64,000 nucleotides of DNA from positions 68,930,889 through 68,994,888 of the forward strand of contig CM068388.1 in the NCBI GenBank assembly GCA_034770075.1, given 5' to 3'. Position numbers and translations under genes: made by a program. Shown one piece after another: positions 21,534 through 33,033 of this stretch. This DNA is from Aralia elata. Taxonomy: Eukaryota > Streptophyta > Magnoliopsida > Apiales > Araliaceae. The stretch's first letter is position 1; the number at the start of each line of letters is the position of its first letter. The notes beneath the pieces were generated by a model that searched no databases, was not told the DNA's origin, and worked only from the letters and a program-made list of their open reading frames with translations.

Positions 21534-23357
21534 TGAAAGTAGTATGCACACAAGCCAATCATATTTGATATGATATAGCATATACTTTGTAATCTAATTC
21601 ATTTATTAATAAAAGAATTTATTTATTAAAGGCATTTTACTTTATCTACATTGTGCTGTTCTATTAAATGTGATAAACCCATAGTTTTGACAAATGCTTT
21701 CAGAATCATGATGGTGATCATGCTAATAAGATCTAAATTCTAGATAGCTCACAAACTAAAATCGTTCCTACTCGTTGAATTACTAAAAAGGGGATTAGTG
21801 AATCCGGATAGATTAGTACATACGTTGCTTGCTCTTAAGAAGAGGATGGTTGATATCATAATCATTTGTGAGGAGACACTAAAGCAAGTATGTAGGTGCT
21901 TATAAGAGAATAAGTTCACTAAACGTGACTCGCTAAGGAATACCTAATGGAGTTTTACTCGCCTGTCAATAGGAATTCCTCTAGTAATAGTAGTACAAGT
22001 GGTCCTTGGACTTGAGATTATCATAGTATCTTATGTATGATGAGTTATACTTTGACATGTCCCTTAAGACCATTAGGGTATGTCAAAGGGTATGATTGTG
22101 TATAACAAGTTGTACATGGAGATAGGTGAATTGAATGATCAACAAAGAATCTACCACGTCTAGTAAAAGATGTGAATGTCCTATGTGATTCGATAAATGA
22201 CAACTCAGTAGTCCTTGGCCAAGGCAGAATAAAATTAGAAAGGAGTTTCTAATTTGTATTATTTAGAGTTGTGCATTTAGGAATCGAAATACATATAATT
22301 AAATAAAATAAGACTTGACAATAATTTCATGTCTTATATCTAATTGGGACATTGTATGGTAGAAGGATTTAATTGTACGGTAACTATTCACTAAAAGGTT
22401 CTTTTGTGATTAATGTTGAAATCTATATTATCTGGAAAGTCGTTGATCCCTAAGGGGCTTACCCTTATTGTAGAATAAATGTTATTTATTTAAATGAATT
22501 AAATAGTTTAATTTATTTATTTAAATAAGATTAGAATTGTTCTAATTGATTTATTCACAACCAGTTTAATATGGAGAACCTAAAGGGTCACACCGCAAAA
22601 GAAAAATATTTATTTAAGAAGTAAATGACATAATTGTAATAATAAGTTAAGTGTATTTAATTTAATCTATGGAGATAAAATAAATTAAATAGATTAATAT
22701 TTATTATTTAATATTTTGAAAATATTAAATATAAATTAATAAGAAGAGTCTTATTATTATTATTACTATTACTATTATCTAATTCCTAATAGGGATCGGG
22801 AATTAATTAATAGATGTACTCTCTTATGAATTCCTAATTGGATTAGGAGTTTAATTTAATTAAAGGAGTTTAATTAGAATAGAAACCCTAATCCTAAATA
22901 GTTTAGGGAAGGGTTTTCCTACATCTATAAATAAGAGGAGTTTTATCATAGAATAGAGTTACACACTCTTGCATAAGAATTGTGGAGAGTACTTACAATT
23001 TCTATAGAGATAGAAATTAGGGTTTTGCTAACGCCCATCTTCTTGAACAAGTATCATTCCTTGGTGGATCAACTCTAGAGGCCAAACACTTGGGTGGCTA
23101 AGGTTGATCAAAGCGAAAGAATTTAATCGGTGGAATTCAAGGAGAACGCGAAGGAATTGGAGGTGAACTTGTACCCGAGGAAGCTTTAATTCACGAGGGT
23201 ATAATTCTCTGTCTCTGTCTTTTTCGTTTAATTGATAATTGAACACAAGGAAAGATCATGGTGATGGTTTGTATTAAAATTTTAAAATCTGTTTTATCGC
23301 ACTTCCGCTCTATTTATGTAATTTAATTGCATGATTGCGTATTATACAAACTTAATA
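21534..23357 (+). repeat. 5' LTR of copia-2a
   Basis: Begins TGAAAGTAGTATGCACACAAG; ends TACAAACTTAATA, where the other three copies end CCTAACA, so the terminal CA is mutated. A TATAAATA box lies at 22926-22933, which would place the transcript start about 30 bp downstream. Confidence 0.92.
22926..22933 (+). promoter_or_regulatory. TATA box in the copia-2 LTR
   Basis: TATAAATA in the context CATCTATAAATAAGAGGAG, conserved in all four LTR copies (also 30365-30372, 32591-32598 and 40033-40040). Confidence 0.7.
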
Positions 23358-23358
23358 G

Positions 23359-23370
23359 TGGTACCAGAGC
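23359..23370 (+). promoter_or_regulatory. primer binding site of copia-2a, one mismatch
   Basis: TGGTACCAGAGC; copia-2b has the perfect TGGTATCAGAGC. Confidence 0.88.
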
Positions 23371-23452
23371 CAATCCTTGTGATTTTGTTGATTCTATGTA
23401 TCAATTGATATGCGATTCGATCGGATTTTTTGGGCTGAATTTTGTTTTCTGA

Positions 23453-23562
23453 TTCTGCGGCGTAGTTGCACCGCTTCCAGTTCATTCTGGAGCGCGGCAG
23501 CGCCCGAACCCAGAAAATCGTTTCTGGGGGTGCAGCGCGGCCGCGCCAGTCTGCAGATTTTG
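23453..23562 (+). repeat. GC-rich palindrome cassette in copia-2a leader (shortened)
   Basis: GC-rich island in AT-rich DNA. It runs CTGCGGCG..., spacer TTCCAGTTCATTCTGGAGC, degenerate palindrome GCGGCAGCGCC, ACCCAGAAAAT, and then the perfect GCGCGGCCGCGC followed by CAGTCTGCAGA. Compared with copia-2b one spacer plus one palindrome (about 32 bp) is missing. Confidence 0.85.
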
Positions 23563-24267
23563 AAAAATTATTTTTCCTTCAATTAAAATAAATAGTTTAT
23601 TTAATTGATAAAAGTTTAAAATAAAGATGTTTATTTTATCTGGAGTAGGATTCCAGGTTGCTAAAATTAAAGGAGTTTAATTTTGATTTGATTTTTGATT
23701 AAAATAAAAGAGTTTATTTTTATTCAAAAACTAAATATTAGCAAACGTTTTGGCCATTAAATGATATCAATGCATATATGGAATTGTTTTATTATTCATG
23801 AGATAAATGTTATTTATTGATGCATATGGAGATATGTATGATAATAAATGTGATTGATTATGGACTATTAACCAATGTGTGATTGGATTTATTTTAGAGG
23901 ATGTTTGAATAAATGAGTTTTTATAAATGGGGTCTGCGTACCTCGTCTTCTCTAATTTTTTTTAATGTAAATTCTATGTCCCTCCTATGCACTTCCCCTT
24001 GACTGCTGATCAAGGTTTCTATTATTGTAAATAGTTTATGCAATAGGATTAGTTAGAATTATTTTGAAGAATTGGAGACAAATGAGTAAGGAGCGCTTGA
24101 AGACCCGTTTGTAATGGAGCCCGAGTTTAAATGTAATAGTTATATTTAAATTTAATTCTTGCACCCTAGGTTTGACCTTTTGGTTCACTTGGTAGTTCTA
24201 GTGAACGAAACTAGAATAAAAGTCCATAATCAATATGGTAGAATATAGTATTCTATATGTTCATGAT

Positions 24268-24273
<6 letters not shown>

Positions 24274-24322
<49 letters not shown>
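24274..24322. repeat. TA microsatellite in the copia-2a leader
   Basis: Long TA run, short and broken at the equivalent place in copia-2b (about 33990). Confidence 0.9.
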
Positions 24323-24327
<5 letters not shown>

Positions 24328-25017
24328 CAACATGTTTGACATGTTAAATAATATGACGCGCGTATTTTATATATATGTGTGCATGCGCGCTAAACAAGAT
24401 GGGACAAATAATAACAAATCCCTCAAAGAAATAATATTAAGTCCTAAGCGTTCAAAGATATTTGGAATATCGAACATCGCCTTCTAGCATGGTAAAACGA
24501 TAGAGTATTAAATATTTAATATGAGTTTGTTGGGCACACACAAGGCGAGTATTAAATATTTAAGATGTTGTTTTATCACATTTGATGCTTATTAAGGAAC
24601 TGAACATTACTGCTTTATTGTGCACACACAAGGACGGTCTTTTTCTCTTCACATATATGGAAGTGCTAGGTTGGACTTAACTTAGATTATTTTAGTTCGG
24701 ATGTGCACACACTTGACCATTATAATCTAAGAGGCAAAATACAAGGAGTTACATGGTGATGTAATTGGCAATAGTTGTCTACCTATTTATTCATATATAG
24801 TTTGTTCTGCACACACAAGGCTATATACATTTAAAATGGGATTCTTATTCTCACTAGCAAATCTTTAATTAGATTTGTCAAACTATATATTGAGGGTAAT
24901 ATAGTTTGATGAAAATAGTGGGAGATACCAATTTAAATAAAGACCTAATTTATTTTGGTAATTAATAAAATGAATGTATGCTAAAATGTTGTCTATTTCA
25001 CATGCAGAATTTAAAAA

Positions 25018-28000
25018 ATGTTAAACTCACTATCACTGCGTAGCATACTTGATCCTAACAAAATGACCGGACCGAATTACACGGACTGGTTAAAGAATCT
25101 GAGAATTGTTCTCACTACTGAAAATATTTCTTATGTCCTAAATTCGCCAGTCCCTGCAAATATTGCAGAAACAGTCTCTGGGAAAGAGATTGATACTTTC
25201 AGAAAGTGGCAAGATGATGCAATCTTAGCTCAATGCATCATGCTCGCATCTATGAGTAACGGGCTTCAACGTCAGCATGAAACTATGGATGCTCCTACTA
25301 TATTGTTACACCTCAAGGAGTTGTATGGTGAGCAAAGTAGGACTGCTAGATATCAGATATCTAAGGAGCTCTTCCGATCTCATATGACCGAGGGCACTAC
25401 CGTTGAGACTCATGTCCTTAAGATGATCAATCTGATTGAACAACTTAGACAGTTGGGGTTCGTGATGGATGGGGAGTGAAGTCAAGATTTGATCTTGTAG
25501 TCACTCCCAGACACCTTCTTACAATTTGTTATGAATTTTTACATGAATAAGTTGGATGTCAGCTTGCCTGAATTACTTAACATGCTGAAAACTGCTGAAG
25601 GTTACTTCTCATTTAACAAGAACCAAGTCTTACTAGTGGATGATTCTTCTAAGAAAAGGTAGAGGCCCAAGGTATCTTGTGAAAAGAAGAAAAAGAAGAA
25701 GGCTAAGGGCAAGGCGAAAGGAAAGGATAATAAAAAAGTTGATCCAGATAGCAAACGAATTTGCTACCATTGCAATAAGTCAGCTCACTGGAAGAGGAAC
25801 TGAAAGGATTATATTGCGGGTCAAAAGCAGAAGAAGCTTAGAAAAGCTTTGACTTCCGATCTAGGTTTGTTCATGATTGAAATTAATTTTTCTGAAAGAC
25901 AAAATTCTATTTAGGTATTGGATATCGACTGTAGTTCTCACATATGTAACAATATGCAGGGACTAAGCAGAAGTAGAAAGCTGAACAAGGAAGAAGTCAT
26001 CTTACGAGTGGAGAATGGAGCAAAGGTTGCTGCATTAGCTATAGGAACTTATTGTTTAGCATTGCCTACAGGCAAGTCCATTAGTTTAAATAATTGTTAT
26101 TATGTTCCAATACTCATTAGAAACATTATTTCAATTTCTGTATTGGATATGGATGATTTTGATATTATAATAAAGAACAACAGTTGTTCTATTTATAATA
26201 AAAATATTTTATATGGTGTTGTCAATTTACTGAATGGACTTTACATATATACTTGACTTGCATGAAAATATACTTCAAGTTGAACAAACTAAGAAAAGAA
26301 AAAGAGATGATGTTAATTATACCTTTATGTGGCACCGTAGACTCGGTCATATCAATGAAACAAGATCAACCAAGTTGCATAAAGATGCGCTTTTAGAGCT
26401 ATCTGATTACGAATCATATCCAACTTGGGAATCTTGTCTCATGGGTAAGATGACTAAATCTCCTTTTAGTGGAAAAGGAGAAAGGGTTACAGAGTTATTA
26501 GCGTTGGTACACACGAACGTATGTGGACCTATGACAACGAATGCACGAGGAGAGTATTCTTATTTTATTACTTTCACTGATGATCATTCTAGATTTGGAT
26601 ATAAGTATTTAATGAAATACAAGTCTGAATCGTTTGAAAAGTTCAAAGAATTCAAAAGTGAAGTAAAGAAGCAAACTGGTAAGAGTATTAAGATTCTTCG
26701 ATCGGATCGAGGAGGGGAATACTTAACCAATGAGTTTCTCAATTATCTCAAAGAAAATGGTATAATCTCACAATGGACTCCACCATGGATGCCACAATTA
26801 AATGGTGTATCTGAAAGGAGAAATCAAACATTGTTGGACATGGTTCGTTCCATGATGAGTTTTACCGACCATCCAGTATCCTTCTGGGGTTATGCCCTAG
26901 AAACGGCTGCATACCTACTTAACAAGGTACCTAACAAATCTGTCCCAAAAACTCCATATGAATTATGGACAGGGAGAAAACCTAGTCTTAAGCATGTTAA
27001 GACTTGGGGTTGTCCAACTTATGTCAAAAGATTTGAGCATGATAAGCTAAAGACAAGATCCAACAAGTGTAGATTTGTGGGATATCCTAAAGAAAGTTTA
27101 GGATATTATTTCTATCATCCTACTGATCAAAAGGTGTTTGTTGCGAAATACGCTGCCTTCTTGGAAGGAGTTTATCCTTGAAGGGGTCAATGGGAGTAAG
27201 ATATATCTTAAAGAAGTTCAAGAACTACAAAATACTATGAATCAAAGTCAGGTTCCTGACCAAGTGGAAGAACCTACTGTACCACAACCTATTCGTAAAT
27301 TTAGAAGAGTATCGAAGATACCTAATAGGTATGGATTCATCATAGAGGATGATGATGAGGTACGCATCATAGATGATGATGATCCATTGACTTACGAAGA
27401 GGTTATGAGTAGTAAAGACTCAGAGAAATGGCTAGAAACCATGAAATCCGAGATGGACTCCATGTATGAAAACCAAGTATGGACTTTGGTTTCACCTCTT
27501 GAGGGCATTAAGCCTATTGGGTGTAAATGGCTCTTTAAGAGAAAGACTGGAGAGGACGGTAAAGTAGAGACCTATAAGTCCCGACTGGTTGCAAAAGGTT
27601 TCAAACAAAGACAAGGAGTTAACTATGATGAAACCTTCTCACCAGTAGCTATGCCCAAGTCTATTCGGATTTTGCTTGCAATTGTAGCTTATTATGACTA
27701 CGAAATCTGGCAAATAGACATGAAAACGGCCTTCCTCAATGGAGGGCTTGGGGAGAATGTATATATGATACAGGCAGAGGGTTTTGTTTCAACGGTTGGA
27801 ACAAATCAAGTCTATAAGCTACAACGATCCATTTTTATGGATTGAAGCAAGCTTCTCGCATGTGGAACATCCGTTTTGATGAGATAATCAAAAAGTTTGA
27901 TTTTATCAAAAATGAGGATGAACCATGTGTGTAAAAGAAGGTTAGTGGGAGCGCTGTTTTATTCCTTGTATTATATATTGATGATATATTACTGATAGGG

Positions 28001-28953
28001 AATAATTTTCCTATGCCACAGTCGATCAAAATTTGATTATCTAAACACTTTTCCATGAAGGACTTGGGTGAGGCATCCTATAGTTTGGGGATAAAGATCT
28101 ATAGAGATAGATCTAAAAGGATGCTAGGCTTGTCCCAAGGAAAGTACATTGACTCGATGTTAAAGAAGTTTAGCATGGAAGATTCCAAGAGAGGTCTTAT
28201 GCCGATGAGCCATGGAATACATCTGTCCAAGAAACAGGCCCCAAAGACACCTGAGGAGAGAGACCATATGAGTAAGATTCATTATGTTTCAACAATAGGA
28301 TCTATCATGTACGGTATGATATGTACTAGACCGGATGTCGCTCATGCACTTAAATGTAACAAACGGATATCAGTCGAATCTATGAGAAGAGCACTGGAGG
28401 GCAGTGAAAAACATCCTAAAGTACTTAAGAAGAAATAAGGATGTATTTCTTGTCTATGGTGGGTCTGAATTGAAACTAGAGGGCTATACAGACTCAAGTT
28501 TTCAAACGGACCAAAATGACAGTAAATCCGTTTCAGGATATATGTTTACCTTAAACGGTGGCAGTGAGTTAGAAAAGTTCTAAGCAGTAAACAATTGCTG
28601 ATTCAGTGACAGAGGCAGAGTACATAGCTGTAAGTGAAGCTGCAAAGGAAGCTGTTTGAATGAAGAAGTTCATAACTGAACTTGGAGTGGTTCCTAGCAT
28701 TAGAGGAGTCGTACCTTTATTCTGTGACAACACCGGAGCTGTTGCGCAGGCTAAGGAACCCAAGTCTCATCAGAAATCTAAACACGTGTTACGACGGTTT
28801 CATTTGATTAAAGAGATCATTGAAAGAGGAGACGTCACCCTGGAGTGTATGGACTCTCAACACAACATTGCAGATCCATTTACTAAAACTTTAACTCAAC
28901 AGTAGTTTGATCGTCACTTAGAAAAAATGGGCATTAGATACCATGACGATTGA
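25018..28953 (+). pseudogene. gag-pol: gag-pol of copia-2a, heavily decayed
   Basis: It covers the complete copia polyprotein in order with many stops and shifts. Gag starts MLNSLSLRSILDPNKMTG and is stopped by TGA at 25477. The zinc knuckle CYHCNKSAHWKRN is followed by a stop. The protease motif reads LDIDCSSH instead of D-T/S-G, so the catalytic triplet is lost. The first integrase catalytic aspartate is asparagine (VHTNVCGP); the others (LRSDRGGEY and the E of GVSERRN) remain. The RT motif is LYIDDIL. RNase H is recognisable (DSVTEAEYIAVSEAA, FCDNTGAVAQ) but broken. The end is at 28951-28953. It is more degraded than copia-2b. Confidence 0.93.
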
Positions 28954-28963
28954 TTTTAGTGCA

Positions 28964-28973
28964 AGTGAGAGAT
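28964..28973 (+). promoter_or_regulatory. polypurine tract of copia-2a
   Basis: AGTGAGAGAT immediately before the 3' LTR; copia-2b has AGTGGGAGAT. Confidence 0.75.
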
Positions 28974-30796
28974 TGAAAGTAGTATGCACACAAGCCAATC
29001 ATATTTGACATGATGTAGCATATACTTTGCAATCTTATTAATTTATTAATAAAAGAATTTATTTATTAAAGGCATTTTACTTTATCTACATTATGCTGGT
29101 ATATTAAATGTGATAAACCCATAGTTTTAATCAATGCTTTTAGAATCATGATGATGATCATGCTAATGAGATCTAAATTCTAGATAGCTCACAAACTAAA
29201 ATCGTTCCTAATCGTTGGATTACTAAAAAGGGGATTAGTGAATCCGAATAGATTAGTACATACGTTGCTTGCTCTTAGGAAGAGGATGGTTGATCTCATA
29301 ATCATTTGTGTGGAGACACTAAAGCAAGTGTGTAAGTGCTTATTAGATAATAAGTTCACTGAACGTGACTCACTAAGGAATACCTAATGGAGTTTTACTC
29401 GGTTGTCAATAGGAATTCCTCTAGTAATAGTAGTACAAGTGGTCCTTGGACTTGATATCATCATAGTATCTTATATATAATGAGTTATACTTTGACATGT
29501 CCCTTAAGACCTTTAGGGTATATCAAAGGGTATGATTGGGTATAATAAGTTGTACATGGAGATATGTGAATGATCAACAAAGAATCTACCATGTCTAGTA
29601 AAAGATGTGAATGTCCTATGTGACTCGATAAATGACAACTTAGTAGTCCTTGGCCAAGGCAGAATAAAATTAGAAAGGAGTTTCTAATTTACATTATTTA
29701 GAGTTGTGCATTTGGGAATCGAAATACAAATAACTAAATAAAATAAGACTTGATAGTAATTCCATGGCTTATATCTAATTGGGACATTGTATGGTAGAAG
29801 GATTGAACTGTATGGTAACTATTCACTGAAAGGTTCTTTTGTGATTAATGTTGAAATCTATATTATCTAAAAAGTCGTTGATCACTAAGGGGGCTTACCC
29901 TTATTGTAGAATAAATGTTATTTATTTAAATGAATTAAATAGTTTAATTTATTTATTTAAATAAGATTAGAATTGTTCTAATTGATTTATTCACAACCAG
30001 TTTAATATGGAGAACCTAAAGGGTCACACCGCAAAAGAAAAATATTTATTTAAGAAGTAAATGACATAATTATAATAATAAGTTAAGTGTATTTAATTTA
30101 ATTTATGGAGATTGAATAAATTAAATAGCTTAATATTTATTATTTAACATTTTGGAAATATTAAATATAAATTAATAAGAGGAGTCTTATTATTATTATT
30201 ATTACTGTTACTATTACTTAATTCCTAATAGGGATTGAGAATTAATTAATAAAAGTACTCTCTCATGAATTCCTAATTGGATTAGGAGTTTAATTTAATT
30301 AAAGGAGTTTAATTATAATAGAAACCCTAATCCTAAATAGTTTAGGGAATGGTTTTTCTACATCTATAAATAAGAGAAGTCTTATCATAGATTAGGGCTA
30401 CACACTCTTGCATAAGAATTGTGGAGAGTACTTGCAATTTATATAGATATAGAAATTAGGGTTTTGCTAACGCCCATCTTCTTGAACAAGTATTATTCCT
30501 TAGTGGATCACCTCTAGAGGCCAAACACTTGGGTGACCAACGTTGATCAAAGCGAATGAATTTAATCGGTGGAATTCAAGGAGAACACGAAGGAATTAGA
30601 GGTGAACTTGTACCCGAGGAAGCTTTGATTCACGAGGGTATAATTCTCTATCTCTGTCTCTTTCGTTTAATTGATAATTGAACACAAGGAAATATCATGG
30701 TGATGGTTTGTATTAAAATTTTAAAATCCATTTTATCGCGCTTCCGCTCTATTTATGTAATTTAATTGCATGCTTGCATATTATACAAACCTAACA
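28974..30796 (+). repeat. 3' LTR of copia-2a
   Basis: 1823 bp, TGAAAGTAG...CCTAACA, aligned to 21534-23357 with scattered substitutions and small indels (for example a 6-8 bp deletion near 29570). A TATAAATA box lies at 30365-30372. Confidence 0.93.
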
Positions 30797-31199
30797 ATAC
30801 AAAATAAAGAATGAGTATGATGGTAACAAACGTTACAAGGCAAAATTAGTTGCCAAAGGGTTCCAGCAGAAGAAGGGCATTGACTACTCCGAAATATTTT
30901 CTCCAGTTGTGAAGATGTCAACAATCAGACTAGTATTGGGAATGGTGGCTGCAGAAAATTTACATCTTGAGCAGTTAGATGTGAAGACGGCATTCCTTCA
31001 CGGTGACCTGGAGGAAGACATTTACATGATTCAGCCAGAAGGATTCATTGTTCAGAGACAAAAGAATCTAGTTTGCAAACTGAGAAATAGCTTGTATGGC
31101 TTAAAACAAGCTCCTAGACAGTGGTACAAGAAATTTGACAGTTTTATGCATAGAATTGGGTTTAAGAGATGTGAAGCTGATCACTGTTGTTATGTTAAG
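30797..31199 (+). pseudogene. pol: middle of RT of the outer copia pol, between two nested elements
   Basis: An open segment with RT landmarks: KAKLVAKGFQQKKGIDY, FSPVVKMSTIRLVLGM, LDVKTAFLHGDLEEDIYM (catalytic D of LDVKTAF), QPEGF and NSLYGLKQAPRQWYKKFD. It stops only where copia-2b begins at 31200. The frame is continuous with 21533 on the left and 40463 on the right, so both nested insertions hit an RT gene that was open in this part. Confidence 0.93.
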
Positions 31200-33020
31200 T
31201 GAAAGTAGTATGCACATAAGCCAATCATATTTGATATGATGTAGCATATACTTTGTAATCTTATTCATTTATTAATAAAAGAATTAATTTTCTTAAAGGC
31301 ATTTTATATTATCTACATAGTGCTGTTATATTAAATGTGATAAACCCATAGTTTTGAGCAATGCTTTTAGAATCATGATGGTGATCATGCTAACGAGATC
31401 TAAATTCTAGATAGCTCACAAACTAAAATTGTTTCTAATCGTTGGATTACTAAAAAGGGGATTAGTGAATCCGGATAGATTAGTACATACGTTGCTTGCT
31501 CTTAGGAAGAGTATGATTGATCTCATAATCATTTGTGTGGAGACACTAAAGCAAGTATGTAGGTGTTTATTGGAGAATAAGTTCACTGAACGTGGCTCGC
31601 TAAGGAATACCTAATGGAGTTTTACTCGCATGTCAATAGGAATTCCTCTAGTGATAGTAGTACAAGTGATCCTTGGACTTGAGATCATCATAGTATCTTG
31701 TGTATGATGAGTTATACTTTGACATGTCCCTTAAGACCTTTAGGGTATATCAAAGGGTATGATTGGGTATAATAAGTTGTGCATGGAGATAGGTGAATGA
31801 TCAACAAAGAATCTACCACGTCTAGTAAAAGATGTTAAATGTCCTATGTGATTGGATAAATGACAACTCAATAGTCCTTGGCCAAGGCAGAATAAAATTA
31901 GAAAGGAGTTTCTAATTTGCATTATTTAGAGTTGTGCATTTGGGAATCGAAATACATATAATTAAATAAAATAAGACTTGACAGTAAATCCATGTCTTAT
32001 ATTTAATTGGGACATTGAATGGTAGAAAGATTGAATTATACGGTAACTATTCACTGAAAGGTTCTTTTGTGATTAATGTTGAAATCTATATTATCTGGAA
32101 AGTCGTTGATCGCTAAGGGGGCTTACCCTTATTGTAGAATAAATATTATTTATTTCAATGAATTAAATAGTTTAATTTATTTATTTAAATAAGGTTAGAA
32201 TTGTTCTAATTGATTTATTCACAACCGATTTAATATGGAGAACCTAAAGGGTAACACCGCAAAAAGGAAAATATTTATTTAAGAAGTAAATGGCATAATT
32301 GTAATAATAAGTTAAGTGTATTTAATTTAATCTATAGAGACAGAATAAATTACATAGCTTAATATTTATTATTTAATATTTTGGAAATATTAAATATAAA
32401 TTAATAAGAGGAGTCTTATTATTATTATTACTATTACTATTATTTAATTCCTAATAGGGATTGGGAATTAATTAATAGAAGTACTCTCCCATGAATTCCT
32501 AATTAGATTAGGAGCATAATTAATTAAAGGAGTTTAATTATAATAGAAACTATAATCCTAAATAGTTTAGGGAAGGGTTATTCCTACATCTATAAATAAG
32601 AGGAGTCTTATCATAGATTAGTGTTACACACTCTTGCATTAGATTGTGAAGAGTACTTGAAATTTCTATAGAGATAGAAACTAGGGTTTTGCCAATACCC
32701 AACTTCTTGAATACCTATTCTTCCTTAGTGGATCACCTCTAGAGGCCAAACACTTGGGTGACTAACATTGATCAAAGGAAGGAATCTCATCGGTGGAATT
32801 TGAGGAGAACACGAAGGACTAGGGGTTGAACTTGTACCCGAGGAAGCTTTGATCTACGAGGGTATAATTCTTATTCTCTTTCTCTTTCGTTTAATTGATA
32901 ATTGAACACAAGGATAGATCATGGTGATGGTTTGTATGAAAATTTTAAAATCCGTTTTATCACGCTTTCGCTTTATTTATGTAATTTGATTGCATGCTTG
33001 TGTTATATACAAACCTAACA
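31200..33020 (+). repeat. 5' LTR of copia-2b
   Basis: 1821 bp, TGAAAGTAGTATGCACATAAG...CAAACCTAACA. TATAAATA lies at 32591-32598. Confidence 0.93.
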
Positions 33021-33021
33021 G

Positions 33022-33033
33022 TGGTATCAGAGC
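33022..33033 (+). promoter_or_regulatory. primer binding site of copia-2b
   Basis: TGGTATCAGAGC, perfect, one base after the LTR. Confidence 0.93.

Larger units (their letters stand above)
23371..25017 (+). other. untranslated leader of copia-2a
   Basis: About 1.65 kb without a coding frame, unusually long for a copia element. It holds the GC-rich palindrome cassette (23453-23562), a TA microsatellite (about 24274-24322) and four dispersed TTGTG-type hairpin motifs (about 24528, 24615, 24700 and 24803). Confidence 0.75.
21534..30796 (+). mobile_element. copia-2a, nested Ty1/copia element
   Basis: 9.26 kb. LTRs 21534-23357 and 28974-30796, primer site 23359, long leader, decayed gag-pol, polypurine tract and a perfect 5-bp target duplication ATACA. 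Same family and orientation as copia-2b, with which it aligns end to end. Copia lineage not assigned. Confidence 0.95.

Noticed and set aside
23028..23246. Minus-strand open frame near the end of the copia-2a LTR
   Set aside because: Antisense to LTR and not maintained in the other three LTR copies.
31429..31614. Short open frame MFLIVGLLKRGLVNPDR (also 38871-39056)
   Set aside because: Located in LTRs of copia-2b, broken in copia-2a LTRs; no family resemblance.
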